Origin: Prolixibacter denitrificans
Lineage (GTDB): Bacteria; Bacteroidota; Bacteroidia; Bacteroidales; Prolixibacteraceae
Length of the DNA: 64,000 bases
Reading direction: 5' to 3'
Assembly: GCF_003014495.1 (NCBI RefSeq)
Contig: NZ_PYGC01000003.1
Span: 124,001 to 188,000 of the forward strand
A model generated the notes under the pieces. It worked only from the letters and a program-made list of their open reading frames with translations. It searched no databases and had not been told where the DNA came from. This document shows positions 16,146 to 26,123 of the stretch, one piece after another. Within the stretch, counting starts at the first letter, position 1. Every line of letters begins with the position of its first letter. The translations under genes were made by a program, and so were the position numbers.

Positions 16146-17522
16146 ATGAAAATATTGATGACAAGCCTACTCCTGCTCCTAATGGCTGGATGCGTTCATT
16201 CCGGTAAAAAAGATGGGAAACAGGAAGCAAAAAAGGGGAGATATGCTGACCTGACCGACAATCAACTGCTGGATACAGTTCAATACCAAACCTTTCAATA
16301 TTTCTGGGACGGAGCCGAGCCCAATTCCGGGATGGCCCGCGAACGGATTCACATGGACAATGAATATCCGCAGAACGATCAAAACGTGGTAACATTGGGA
16401 GGTTCCGGCTTTGGAGTGATGGCTATCCTGGTAGGCGTCGATCGTGGTTTCATTACCCGCGAAGAAGCGTTTGCCCGTTACCGGAAGATTGTCGATTTTC
16501 TGGCAAAAGCCGACCGGTTCCATGGCGCGTGGCCGCACTGGTTACATGGCGAAACGGGAAAGGTAAAGCCTTTCAGCAAAAAAGACGATGGCGGCGATCT
16601 GGTCGAAACGGCTTTTATGATACAAGGCTTACTGACAGTCGCTCAATACTTTAAACATGGCGATGCCGCCGAGCAACAACTCGCTTCTGATATTCAGAAA
16701 TTGTGGGAAGAAGTGGACTGGAACTGGTACACCAAAGGTGGCGAAAACGTTTTGTACTGGCACTGGTCGCCCGATTACGGCTGGGACATGAACTTCCCGG
16801 TAGGCGGTTACAACGAATGCCTGATTATGTATGTGCTGGCAGCTTCGTCACCCACCCACCCTATTCAGCCGGCCGTGTATCACGAAGGCTGGACCTGCCA
16901 CAGAGCCATCGAAAAAGACACAGTGTACTACGGACTTCATACTGTCCTCAATCATTACGAACACAACAATGATCCGGTGGGGCCGCTGTTCTGGGCACAT
17001 TACTCATACCTGGGACTCAATCCACATGGATTATCCGACGAGTACGCCGATTACTGGAAACTCAACCGCAACCACGCGCTAATCAATTACCGTTATGCGC
17101 TCGACAATCCGAAAGGATACAAAGGATACGGAAAAGATCAATGGGGACTTACCTCCAGCTATTCCATGAAAGGATATGCTGGCCATCATCCCGGTGAAGC
17201 GGATCTAGGTGTGATTTCTCCAACCGCTGCACTTTCGTCCTTCCCATACACGCCCAAAGAGTCAATGCAATTCCTGAAATATCTCTACCTGAAAGCCGAT
17301 TCATTGGTTGGAGAGTACGGTCCGTACGACGCCTACAGCGACACCTATCATTGGTATACGCCTCACTACCTGGCTATCGACCAGGGACCGATTCCGGTGA
17401 TGATTGAAAACTACCGGACCGGTTTGCTCTGGAAATTATTCATGCAAAATGAAGATGTTCAAAATGGACTGAAGAGACTCGGCTTTACCGTCGCACCCGA
17501 TTCCGCAAAAGCGGAAGATTGA
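16146..17522 (+). CDS. GH144-type (glycoamylase-like) endo-beta-1,2-glucanase, lipoprotein
   Basis: A lipoprotein signal (LLLLLMAGC, Cys16) precedes an (alpha/alpha)6-barrel catalytic domain of the Pfam 'Glycoamylase' type. Recognisable stretches are YQTFQYFWDGAEPNSGMARER, KDDGGDLVETAFMIQGLL, ENVLYWHWSPDYGWDMN and DQGPIPVMIENYRTGLLW. Characterised Bacteroidota members with these motifs are GH144 endo-beta-1,2-glucanases that cut linear beta-1,2-glucan to sophoro-oligosaccharides. Length 458 equals a single catalytic domain. A membrane-anchored copy would act at the surface or in the periplasm. A related GH family with the same fold is the main alternative. Confidence 0.8.
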   Translation: MKILMTSLLLLLMAGCVHSGKKDGKQEAKKGRYADLTDNQLLDTVQYQTFQYFWDGAEPNSGMARERIHMDNEYPQNDQNVVTLGGSGFGVMAILVGVDRGFITREEAFARYRKIVDFLAKADRFHGAWPHWLHGETGKVKPFSKKDDGGDLVETAFMIQGLLTVAQYFKHGDAAEQQLASDIQKLWEEVDWNWYTKGGENVLYWHWSPDYGWDMNFPVGGYNECLIMYVLAASSPTHPIQPAVYHEGWTCHRAIEKDTVYYGLHTVLNHYEHNNDPVGPLFWAHYSYLGLNPHGLSDEYADYWKLNRNHALINYRYALDNPKGYKGYGKDQWGLTSSYSMKGYAGHHPGEADLGVISPTAALSSFPYTPKESMQFLKYLYLKADSLVGEYGPYDAYSDTYHWYTPHYLAIDQGPIPVMIENYRTGLLWKLFMQNEDVQNGLKRLGFTVAPDSAKAED

Positions 17523-17547
17523 ATTACAACCATTAACTGAACCGAAA

Positions 17548-19956
17548 ATGAATAAAAGCAGGCTAGTCGTTCTCATCATTTTAATCGGACTTTTCCGCAC
17601 CGGATGGGCGCAGGAAGTAACCTTCTTTTCGGAAGGAACGGACGCAACTTACTATGACCAGGGACTGGTGGATGTGGCCAATCTGGGCGAAAGTACCTTC
17701 GAGCATACCTATCCGCCGGGAGCACCGCAATACGACGATAAAGTTCCCTGCTCAACCACGGCTTACCAGGGAGCTACTTCGCTGAAATTTAACTACACCT
17801 CCTCTCCTAACGGAAACTGGAAAGCAACGATCTTCCGTAACGATTGGTCCACAGCCGATATCTCGGGAATGGATTCCATTTCGTTTTACGTTTACACGGA
17901 TAATGCTTTCCCGGCTTCGGCCTTACCGCTAATTGGCATCAGAGCCATTCAGGCTGGTGGCACTTCCGAAGTTTCTTCCCAGTTATACCCGTTAGCCGAT
18001 TACAACAACGACCTGCAAACCGGACAATGGAACCGGGTTACCTTTCCGCTAAGCGTAATCTTTAACGATTCAAACAACAGCACACTCGATTTCACGAAAG
18101 CAAAAGGAATTATTTTCAATCAATCGGAGAACGATAACAGCTCGAGGCTGATCCTGATTGACCAAATTACCACTTTTAAAAGCATCACTGACGTACCGGC
18201 AGTCACCGGACTTACTGCTACCGGTTATGACAGCCATGCCGAGCTGACCTGGACAATTCCCATGAACGATTTGTCCTACCGGGTTTATGCTTCATTCGAT
18301 GGCGGGCAGAACTTCGAACTCCGGGGCGAAACGACAAAGAATTACTACCTGGACTTCGTTCCCGCAAGTGCAAAAAATTCAACCATTACGTACCGTGTCA
18401 CTGCTACGACCCAAGGAAAGGAGTCTACCCCTGTTGAACAAACCGCTACCCTCAGGGACTTTACCGATGATGAATTGCTGGATATGACCGAACGGTATGC
18501 CTTCCGCTATTTCTGGGAAGGTGCGCACCAGGCGACCGGGATGGCACTCGAACGCTCCAATGGTAATGGAACAACAGCTGCTTCAGGTGCTACCGGGATG
18601 GGATTGATGGCCCTGATAGTGGCTTATGAACGGGAATACCGTCCACGCGACGAAATCAAAGACCGGATTCTAAAAATCCTGAATTTTCTCGAAAACTGCG
18701 ATCGACATCATGGAGCCTGGTCGCACTGGTATAATGCCGATACATACAAAACGCAGCCGTTCACTACCGATGATGATGGTGGCGATTTGGTCGAAACGTC
18801 GTATGTAGTGCAGGGACTGATTGCCCTGAAAAACTACTTCACGGGAACGGATGACAAATCGGTTCAAATCAGGCAAAAGGCTGACCTGCTATGGAAAGGC
18901 GTTGACTGGGACTGGTACCGGCAGGATGGACAAAACGTACTGTATTGGCACTGGTCGCCCAACTACGGCTTTGCCAAAAACATGAAAGTGCAGGGCTGGA
19001 ATGAGTGCGTCACAACATACCTGATGGCTGCCGCCTCTCCTACACATGGCATTCCCAAAGAAGTGTATGAACAGGGCTGGGCCCGCAACGGTAGTATCGT
19101 TAACCCACGCACATTCTACAATTTTCCCATCAGTTTGTCACCCGACTGGGGCGGTCCGTTGTTCTGGATTCACTACTCTTTCCTGGGAATCAATCCGCAC
19201 GGGTTGAAAGACCGGTATGCCGATTACTGGCTGGAAAATGTCAATACGGCAAAGATTCATCACGCCTACGCGGTCGACAATCCAAAGAATTTCCCGAATT
19301 ACAGCGACAAGTGTTGGGGTCTCACCGCCAGCGACGACCCGGACGGCTACACTGCGCACAGACCATACGATAACGACAATGGAACCATTAGTCCGACGGC
19401 TGCTCTGGCCAGCATGCCATACACGCCCGAAGAATCTTTGAAGGCATTAAAATATTTCTATCGCGAACGCGGACAGGAACTGTTTGGCTTGTACGGACCT
19501 TACGATGCATTCAATGATGTTGTAAACTGGGTTCAGCCAGCCTACATTGGAATTGACCAAGGCCCGATTGTGGCGATGATTGAAAACTACCGGACCGGTT
19601 TGCTTTGGAACACCCTGATGAAGGACAGCGACGTGCAGGCCGGATTGGATAAGCTCGGCTTCCAGTACGAAACCTCAACCGACGTTAACGATATTCTCAG
19701 CAACAGACAGGAATTCGGTGCATATCCCAATCCGGGAAACGGACAGGTATATATTGACTTTCCGGCTATCAATACACAGCGCGCTGTAGGAGTGAATGTT
19801 TTCTCTCTCGACGGCCGGTTGGTTTTGAAGAAGAACATAACAAGCTCCGGTGCTGAGATTTTTGTCGACTGTTCTGCTTTGCCCGACGGAATGTATATCC
19901 TGCAGCTAGTCAACGGCAACAACTATGGCCAAACCAAACTGGTCATTCGGAAATAA
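17548..19956 (+). CDS. Multidomain GH144-type glucanase with T9SS C-terminal tag
   Basis: Signal peptide (ends TGWAQ, about residue 22). About residues 25-210 are a beta-sandwich-like region of carbohydrate-binding-module size, followed by a fibronectin-III-like domain (about 215-305). The catalytic domain (about 310-715) is homologous to the upstream lipoprotein (YAFRYFWEGAHQATGMALER; DDDGGDLVETSYVVQGL; QNVLYWHWSPNYG; IENYRTGLLW). The C terminus (YPNPGNGQVYIDF ... LPDGMYILQLVNG) is a type A T9SS sorting domain. The protein is therefore predicted to be secreted or displayed on the cell surface, so that this locus has one anchored and one exported version of the same enzyme. Confidence 0.82.
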   Translation: MNKSRLVVLIILIGLFRTGWAQEVTFFSEGTDATYYDQGLVDVANLGESTFEHTYPPGAPQYDDKVPCSTTAYQGATSLKFNYTSSPNGNWKATIFRNDWSTADISGMDSISFYVYTDNAFPASALPLIGIRAIQAGGTSEVSSQLYPLADYNNDLQTGQWNRVTFPLSVIFNDSNNSTLDFTKAKGIIFNQSENDNSSRLILIDQITTFKSITDVPAVTGLTATGYDSHAELTWTIPMNDLSYRVYASFDGGQNFELRGETTKNYYLDFVPASAKNSTITYRVTATTQGKESTPVEQTATLRDFTDDELLDMTERYAFRYFWEGAHQATGMALERSNGNGTTAASGATGMGLMALIVAYEREYRPRDEIKDRILKILNFLENCDRHHGAWSHWYNADTYKTQPFTTDDDGGDLVETSYVVQGLIALKNYFTGTDDKSVQIRQKADLLWKGVDWDWYRQDGQNVLYWHWSPNYGFAKNMKVQGWNECVTTYLMAAASPTHGIPKEVYEQGWARNGSIVNPRTFYNFPISLSPDWGGPLFWIHYSFLGINPHGLKDRYADYWLENVNTAKIHHAYAVDNPKNFPNYSDKCWGLTASDDPDGYTAHRPYDNDNGTISPTAALASMPYTPEESLKALKYFYRERGQELFGLYGPYDAFNDVVNWVQPAYIGIDQGPIVAMIENYRTGLLWNTLMKDSDVQAGLDKLGFQYETSTDVNDILSNRQEFGAYPNPGNGQVYIDFPAINTQRAVGVNVFSLDGRLVLKKNITSSGAEIFVDCSALPDGMYILQLVNGNNYGQTKLVIRK

Positions 19957-20009
19957 GCCAAAAAACATAGTTTGATAAATAAGGAAAACCGATAAAGACC
20001 CAATAAACA

Positions 20010-22355
20010 ATGAAGCAACGAGTGAACATGCCCATATCGCTTTTGATATGGCTAACGCGATGGACGAAACAGTTAAAACGGAAACTTTATCTGCCGGTAA
20101 TGCTGCCAATTCTGGTAGCAGCCTGCACGTCGACAAATCATCAGTCTCCCATGGACCGGAAGATTGATGGTCTGATGAAGCAGATGACACTGGAGGAGAA
20201 GATTGGCCAGTTGAACTTACCCGGAGCGGGTGATATCACCACCGGCGAAGCAACCAATTCCGACATCGCCTCTAAAATAAAGGCTGGTGAAGTGGGCGGT
20301 CTTTTCAACATCAAAACGGCCGAAAAAATTCTGGAAGTACAAAAAATAGCTGTTGAGCAAAGCCGGTTGAAAATTCCGTTGATTTTTGGGATGGATGTCA
20401 TTCATGGTTACCAAACGGTATTTCCCATTCCGTTGGGACTGTCCTGTAGCTGGGATATGCCGCTGATTGAACAGTCGGCTCGCATTGCAGCGATTGAGGC
20501 CAGTGCCGACGGGATCTGCTGGACTTTCTCTCCAATGGTGGATATTTCCCGCGACCCGCGCTGGGGACGAATGGCAGAAGGAAGTGGAGAAGACCCGTAT
20601 CTGGGTTCTGAAATCGCCAAAGCCATGGTCAAAGGCTACCAGGGTGACTCGCTGACCAAAAACAACACCATCATGGCGTGTGTAAAGCATTTTGCTTTGT
20701 ATGGTGCTGTAGAAGCCGGACGTGATTATAACACCACCGATATGAGCCGTATCCGGATGTACAACGAATATTTTCCGCCCTACAAGGCAGCGGTGGACGC
20801 CGGCGCGGGAAGTGTGATGACGTCCTTCAACGAAGTCGATGGCATCCCAGCCAGCGGCAATAAATGGCTGATGACCGATGTTCTGCGCAAGCAATGGGGC
20901 TTCAAAGGATTCGTGGTAACCGATTTTACAGCGATTAATGAAATGACCGCCCACGGAATGGGTGACCTGCAAACGGTTTCAGCACTGGCTTTGAAAGCCG
21001 GAGTCGACATGGACATGGTAGGTGAAGGCTTCGTCAAAACGCTCAAAAAGTCGCTGGAAGAAGGAAAAGTCACACAGGAGGAGATCGACCGGGCCTGTCG
21101 CCTTGTTCTCGAAGCGAAATACAAGCTGGGACTGTTCGACGAACCGTATCGCTACTGCGACACGCAGAGAGCAAAAACAGAGATCTTCACACCTGAACAC
21201 CGCAAAATTGCCCGCGAAACAGCAGCCCAAAGTTTTGTTCTGCTCAAAAATGAAAAACAGGTTCTGCCCTTGCCGAAAAAAGGCACCATCGCCCTGATTG
21301 GACCATTGGCAGCGAACCGCGAAAACATGGATGGTACCTGGAGCGTCGCCGGCGATTTCAAAAAATCGGTTTCGTTGTTGGATGGTATCCGAAATGTGGC
21401 TGGCGACAAGGTGAAAGTGATTTACGCTAAAGGTGCTAACGTGGTTGCGGACTCAGCGCTGGAAGCACGCGTAAGCATATTTGGCAAACCCACCTACCGG
21501 GATAACCGCCCGGCTGATGTAATGATTCGTGAAGCGGTGAATGCTGCCCGCAAAGCCGATGTGGTGGTGGCCGCTCTGGGCGAAGCCGCAGAGATGAGCG
21601 GTGAAAGCTCCAGCATGTCGCACATTGAACTGCCGGAGAACCAGCGTGAATTGCTCAAAGCACTGCTTAAAACCGGAAAGCCGGTCGTCATGGTACTCTT
21701 CAACGGACGACCGATGGCCATCAAATGGGAACAGGAACATGTTCCTACCATCCTCGATGCATGGTTTGGTGGAACCGAAGCGGGTAACGCCATTGCTGAT
21801 GTGCTGTTCGGCGATGTCAATCCTTCCGGGAAACTGACTGCCACCTTCCCGCAAAACATGGGACAGGTGCCCATTTTCTACAACCACAAAAACACCGGCC
21901 GTCCGCTTCCGAAAGGAAAATGGTTCACCAAATTCCGCTCCAACTACCTGGACGTTTCCAATGCTCCGCTGTATCCGTTTGGATTTGGATTAAGCTATAC
22001 GACTTTCGACTACGGTAAACTAAAACTGAGCAGCGCTTCCCTTACCGGAAACGAGACGCTCACTGTTTCGGTTCCGGTCACGAACTCCGGTAACCGGGAA
22101 GGAAAAGAAGTAGTTCAGCTTTACATCCGCGATATGGTGGGAAGTGTTACCCGTCCGGTGAAGGAACTCAAAGGATTTCAGAAGATCGACCTGAAAGCCG
22201 GCGAAACAAAAACAGTGACCTTCCACATCACGCCCGACGACCTGAAATTTTACAACTACGATTTGAATTACGACTGGGAACCGGGTGATTTTGAAATCAT
22301 GGTGGGCGGTAACTCACGCGATGTACAAACCTCAACAGTCAACTGGAAAAAGTAA
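20010..22355 (+). CDS. GH3-family beta-glucosidase, probable lipoprotein
   Basis: Two-domain GH3 enzyme with a C-terminal fibronectin-III-like domain. The N-terminal barrel contains KIGQLN, IFGMDVIHG, GRMAEGSGEDPYL and ACVKHFALYGA. The catalytic nucleophile is the Asp in GFVVTDFTA, a TDF variant of the more usual SDW. The acid/base glutamate is expected in the ALGEAAEMSGESSS region. A lipobox (ILVAAC) sits at about residue 39 of the frame used; a shorter start is possible. Next to GH144 glucanases, the likely role is release of glucose from sophorose and short beta-1,2-oligosaccharides. Confidence 0.87.
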   Translation: MKQRVNMPISLLIWLTRWTKQLKRKLYLPVMLPILVAACTSTNHQSPMDRKIDGLMKQMTLEEKIGQLNLPGAGDITTGEATNSDIASKIKAGEVGGLFNIKTAEKILEVQKIAVEQSRLKIPLIFGMDVIHGYQTVFPIPLGLSCSWDMPLIEQSARIAAIEASADGICWTFSPMVDISRDPRWGRMAEGSGEDPYLGSEIAKAMVKGYQGDSLTKNNTIMACVKHFALYGAVEAGRDYNTTDMSRIRMYNEYFPPYKAAVDAGAGSVMTSFNEVDGIPASGNKWLMTDVLRKQWGFKGFVVTDFTAINEMTAHGMGDLQTVSALALKAGVDMDMVGEGFVKTLKKSLEEGKVTQEEIDRACRLVLEAKYKLGLFDEPYRYCDTQRAKTEIFTPEHRKIARETAAQSFVLLKNEKQVLPLPKKGTIALIGPLAANRENMDGTWSVAGDFKKSVSLLDGIRNVAGDKVKVIYAKGANVVADSALEARVSIFGKPTYRDNRPADVMIREAVNAARKADVVVAALGEAAEMSGESSSMSHIELPENQRELLKALLKTGKPVVMVLFNGRPMAIKWEQEHVPTILDAWFGGTEAGNAIADVLFGDVNPSGKLTATFPQNMGQVPIFYNHKNTGRPLPKGKWFTKFRSNYLDVSNAPLYPFGFGLSYTTFDYGKLKLSSASLTGNETLTVSVPVTNSGNREGKEVVQLYIRDMVGSVTRPVKELKGFQKIDLKAGETKTVTFHITPDDLKFYNYDLNYDWEPGDFEIMVGGNSRDVQTSTVNWKK

Positions 22356-22425
22356 CAAGAAAAAAATATAAATCGGAGATTATTCACAACATAGAAATAG
22401 ATTGTCCTAATCAATCTTCATAGAA

Positions 22426-22466
22426 GATTCACGGCTGTTCCGGTGCATCCGGAATGGTCGTGAATC
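22426..22466 (+). terminator. Long hairpin between GH3 and sulfatase genes
   Basis: GATTCACG and TTCCGG (22426-22433, 22438-22443) pair with CCGGAA and CGTGAATC (22449-22454, 22459-22466), giving a 14-bp stem interrupted by a symmetric 4-base internal loop, with a 5-base terminal loop. No T-tract follows, so it may be an RNA processing or stabilising element instead of a classical terminator. The remaining gap to 22650 shows nothing else clear. Confidence 0.6.
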
Positions 22467-22650
22467 ATGCCATCGTGCAGAACTGTTAATTTCTTCATTT
22501 TAAATACAGAAAGAAAGATGTTAAATTAGGAAGGTTGTGACGTGACGAAACAAGGGACAAACCGGGGAACAACTCCCTTTAGCACACGTGACTATTTGCA
22601 GAAGCCTATCTGAAAGCAAACCGCTGTCTAACGAACGAAAAGATTCCATC

Positions 22651-24366
22651 ATGAAACTAAAAACCAACCTTACCTGGATTTTACCTTCCGTTTCTTTGTT
22701 GTTTTCGTCATGCCAGCATCAGCAGAAGGAGGAAAAGCTCAACTTTCTTCTCCTGACGTGTGAAGATATCAGCCCTGACTTAATCATGTACGGCGACTCC
22801 ACAGCCAACACGCCCAATCTGGACAAGTTGGCAAGCGAAAGCATGATATTCACACACGCGTATACTACGGTTGGCGTTTGTGCTCCTTCACGTTCGTCTA
22901 TCATCACCGGGATGTATCCCATTTCCATCGGGACCCAAAACATGCGTACCGGCAAAGACTACGTCGGCTGGGGAATGAGAAAATATGGCGCCCCGTCGAA
23001 TGCAACGGATTTGGAAGGAAACCATGTACCGCTTTACTCGGCGGTGATACCTCCCTACGTGAAATGTTTTACCCAATATCTTCGAAAAGCGGGCTACTAC
23101 TGCACCAACAACTTCAAAACCGACTATCAGTTCGCTGCGCCGGTCACCGCGTGGGATGCCAACAGCAGAACAGCCAGCTGGAAGAATCGAAAGCCGGGAC
23201 AACCTTTCTTCGCGGTTTTTAACGATATGGTGACCCACGAGTCCCGAATCTGGATGAATGCCGATCTGGAGCAAACCGTGAATCCGCAGGCCGTCGCTGT
23301 TCCATCGTTTTTCCCCGATAATGAAATTGTAAGGACCGATATGGCCCGCAACTATTCGAACATTGAATTACTGGACAAACACATTGGAAAGAAACTGGAA
23401 GAACTGAAAAAGGCAGGCTTGCTGGACAAAACCGTTATCTTCTTTTTCAGCGACCACGGCGGTCCGCTTCCGAAAGAAAAACGGGAATATACCGAAGACG
23501 GTCTGCACGTGCCCTTCATGGTCCGCTTTCCGCATGGCAAAGGAGCCGGTTACGTCAACGACATGATTTCGTTTGTGGACATTGCCCCTACTATTTTGTC
23601 GCTGGCCGGTACCCCGATACCGGATTATATGCAGGGACAAGCCTTTTTAGGTGACCAGAAAGCGAAAACTCCCCGCAAATACATCTTTGGTTCTGCCGAC
23701 CGCTTCGATGAAATTGCGGACCGGTGCAGAAGTGTTTCCGATGGCCGTTTTTACCTCGTCAAAAACTTCCATCCCGAATTGCCGGCTTACAAAGACCTGG
23801 CCTACCGGAAAAACATCCCGATGATGCGGGAACTTCTTCGGGAAAGAGATAACGGAGAATTAAATGCCGATCAGATGTACTGGTTTCGGAAACACAAAAC
23901 ACCGGAAGAGCTATATGACACGAAAACCGATCCGCATTGTATTCATAATTTGATTGACGACCCGCAATACGCTGCCAAAATTGAAGAATTAAGGCCGGTG
24001 TTACTAAAATGGATAAAAGAGTCGCATGACCTCGGCGCCATGCCGGAAGCCCAAATGGTTGAGAGCATGTGGCCTGATTTCGTTCAGCCAGTCACACTGT
24101 CGCCCCGGGTGAATATGGAAAACGGAAAAGTCTCGATAACCTGCCAGACCAAAGGGGCGTCGCTGGCTTACATTCTCTCTGACGAGGAGATACAACCCAA
24201 TCTGAACAGCGATTGGTTACTTTATTCCCAACCCATTGAGAAACCCAAACACAAATATTTGTACGCTCTGGCTACCCGCATTGGTTATCGCGATAGCAAA
24301 GTGCTGGAGGTAAAAGCAAATAAAATGAAAGTAGACACGCTCGACGCAATGAAGCCAATACAATGA
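22651..24366 (+). CDS. Sulfatase (formylglycine-dependent, type I), lipoprotein
   Basis: The start at 22651 gives a lipoprotein signal (LLFSSC, Cys21). The maturation motif is VCAPSRSS with CxPSR, whose Cys becomes formylglycine. The first metal site reads LLTCEDISPDL, with Glu-Asp where most sulfatases have Asp-Asp; some subfamilies use this variant. The metal-site FSDHGGPLP near residue 270 and the alkaline-phosphatase-like fold are intact, and a beta-rich C-terminal subdomain is present. Its place after the glucan enzymes suggests removal of sulfate from the target glycan. No sulfatase-maturating enzyme is in the window. Confidence 0.88.
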   Translation: MKLKTNLTWILPSVSLLFSSCQHQQKEEKLNFLLLTCEDISPDLIMYGDSTANTPNLDKLASESMIFTHAYTTVGVCAPSRSSIITGMYPISIGTQNMRTGKDYVGWGMRKYGAPSNATDLEGNHVPLYSAVIPPYVKCFTQYLRKAGYYCTNNFKTDYQFAAPVTAWDANSRTASWKNRKPGQPFFAVFNDMVTHESRIWMNADLEQTVNPQAVAVPSFFPDNEIVRTDMARNYSNIELLDKHIGKKLEELKKAGLLDKTVIFFFSDHGGPLPKEKREYTEDGLHVPFMVRFPHGKGAGYVNDMISFVDIAPTILSLAGTPIPDYMQGQAFLGDQKAKTPRKYIFGSADRFDEIADRCRSVSDGRFYLVKNFHPELPAYKDLAYRKNIPMMRELLRERDNGELNADQMYWFRKHKTPEELYDTKTDPHCIHNLIDDPQYAAKIEELRPVLLKWIKESHDLGAMPEAQMVESMWPDFVQPVTLSPRVNMENGKVSITCQTKGASLAYILSDEEIQPNLNSDWLLYSQPIEKPKHKYLYALATRIGYRDSKVLEVKANKMKVDTLDAMKPIQ

Positions 24367-24405
24367 ACACCCAAAATAAATTTATACAACTTAATCTAGG
24401 AGACT

Positions 24406-26025
24406 ATGAATAAATCAAGACTCTCAACCGTTGCACTGACTTCGGTTGGGTTGGGAGCTTTAAGTTTGTTTTCTGCCTGCAACCAAAAGGCACCGGCGCC
24501 TAAAAAGCCCAACATCATTTTCATCATGAGTGATGATCATGCTTACCAGGCGATTAGTGCGTACGATCAAAAGTTGATTCAAACGCCCAACATTGACCAG
24601 ATTGCCAACCAGGGAGCGCGTTTCGATCATTGCTTCGTCACGAATTCGTTGTGTAGTCCCAGCCGTGCGGTAATTCTAACGGGGCAGTACAGCCACCGGA
24701 CCGGTGCGCGGGACAACTCCTTTTCAATGAGAATCAAACCGGACATTACGACTTTCCCCATGCTGTTGCAAAAAGCCGGTTATCAAACAGCCATTGTTGG
24801 GAAATGGCACCTCCTCAACAAACCGAAAGGTTTCAACTACTCTTCCATCCTGATTGGACAGGGAAATTATTATAATCCCGATTTTATTACGAATGGCGAC
24901 ACGGCCCGGGCGCATGGTTATGCGACTGACATTACCATGGATAAGGCGCTTAACTGGCTTTCGAATATGCGGGACAAAAGCAGTCCATTCTGTCTGATGA
25001 TTCACAACAAGGCGCCGCACCGCGATTGGCTGCCCGATACGACCGATTTCCAGGAATTCAGCAAAGACCTTCCTTTGCCGGCCACGTTGTTCGACGACTA
25101 TTCCGGACGGGGGAAAGCCGCCCACGAGCAGATGATGGAAATCGACAAAAACATGCACCTGTATAATGATTTGAAATATAATGCATCGGGGCCGATACCC
25201 AACGACGCACCTACCGACCTTCGTCGTGAGCTTGACCGCATGGATAGTGCTCAACGCGCCACCGTACTTAAATTCTACGCTAGCGAAGATGCAAAGGTAG
25301 ATACGTCCAAAATGACGCACCGGGAATTCGTTATCTGGAAATATCAGCGGTACGTAAAAGATTACCTCCGCTGTATTCGTTCGGTTGACCGGAACGTAGG
25401 CCGGTTGCTCGATTATTTGAAACAGGCGGGATTGCTCGACAATACCCTGATTGTTTATACTTCGGACCAGGGAATGTATCTTGGAGAGCATGGCTGGTTT
25501 GACAAACGGTTCATGTACAAACAGTCGTTCCGGACGCCGTTGTTGATGCGCTATCCGCCGAAAATCAAGCCCGGCACCGTAGTTGATGCGATGGCCATGA
25601 ATCTCGATTTTGGTCCAACCTTCCTTGACCTGGCTGGTGTTCCGAAACCTGATTACATGCAAGGCACTTCACTGGTGCCGTTGTTCGGTGGACAAACGCC
25701 GCCAGACTGGAGAAAGGCAGTTTACTATCATTTCTATGAATACCCCGGCTGGCATGCGGTAAAACGTCATTATGGTATCCGGACACAGCGATATAAGCTC
25801 ATCCATTTTTATTACAATGTGAACGAGTGGGAGTTATACGATCTGAAAAACGATCCGGAAGAGATGCAGAATGTTTATGACAAGCCGGATTACAGGCTAG
25901 TCAGAGATTCGTTGACGACACAGCTGCGCTTGCTGCAGAAGAAATACGGGGATTCCGATTCACTGGCAGAGAAATTTTTGGAGCATGATAAACCCATGAT
26001 GGATAGATTTAAGAACGTCTATTAA
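24406..26025 (+). CDS. Sulfatase (formylglycine-dependent, type I), lipoprotein
   Basis: Lipoprotein signal (LSLFSAC, Cys25). The N-terminal metal site is FIMSDDHAYQAISAYD, with the usual Asp-Asp. The maturation motif is CSPSRAVILTGQ. The C-terminal half has TSDQGMYLGEHGWFDKR, a second metal/sulfate-binding signature. The DDHAYQAIS form resembles sulfatases acting on the 6-sulfate of amino sugars, but substrate prediction from this alone is weak. It follows the first sulfatase by 39 bp and is probably co-transcribed with it. The two are not close copies of each other. Confidence 0.9.
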   Translation: MNKSRLSTVALTSVGLGALSLFSACNQKAPAPKKPNIIFIMSDDHAYQAISAYDQKLIQTPNIDQIANQGARFDHCFVTNSLCSPSRAVILTGQYSHRTGARDNSFSMRIKPDITTFPMLLQKAGYQTAIVGKWHLLNKPKGFNYSSILIGQGNYYNPDFITNGDTARAHGYATDITMDKALNWLSNMRDKSSPFCLMIHNKAPHRDWLPDTTDFQEFSKDLPLPATLFDDYSGRGKAAHEQMMEIDKNMHLYNDLKYNASGPIPNDAPTDLRRELDRMDSAQRATVLKFYASEDAKVDTSKMTHREFVIWKYQRYVKDYLRCIRSVDRNVGRLLDYLKQAGLLDNTLIVYTSDQGMYLGEHGWFDKRFMYKQSFRTPLLMRYPPKIKPGTVVDAMAMNLDFGPTFLDLAGVPKPDYMQGTSLVPLFGGQTPPDWRKAVYYHFYEYPGWHAVKRHYGIRTQRYKLIHFYYNVNEWELYDLKNDPEEMQNVYDKPDYRLVRDSLTTQLRLLQKKYGDSDSLAEKFLEHDKPMMDRFKNVY

Positions 26026-26123
26026 TGACGATGAGACATTGGACTGATTCTAACTGAAAGCGAACTATCCATCCAAATGTAGAGTTCCCCGCCTGATGCT
26101 AAGCAACGGGCGAGGATATTCTT
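26026..26123. other. Convergent intergenic region with weak hairpin
   Basis: This gap lies between the + strand sulfatase and a minus-strand gene. The stretch around 26087-26116 can form an imperfect GC-rich hairpin (CCCCGCC ... GGGCGAGG), which may end one or both transcripts. Nothing else is recognisable. Confidence 0.35.

Noticed and set aside
24724-25662. 312-codon minus-strand frame
   Set aside because: It lies entirely antisense to the second sulfatase, whose catalytic motifs are unmistakable.
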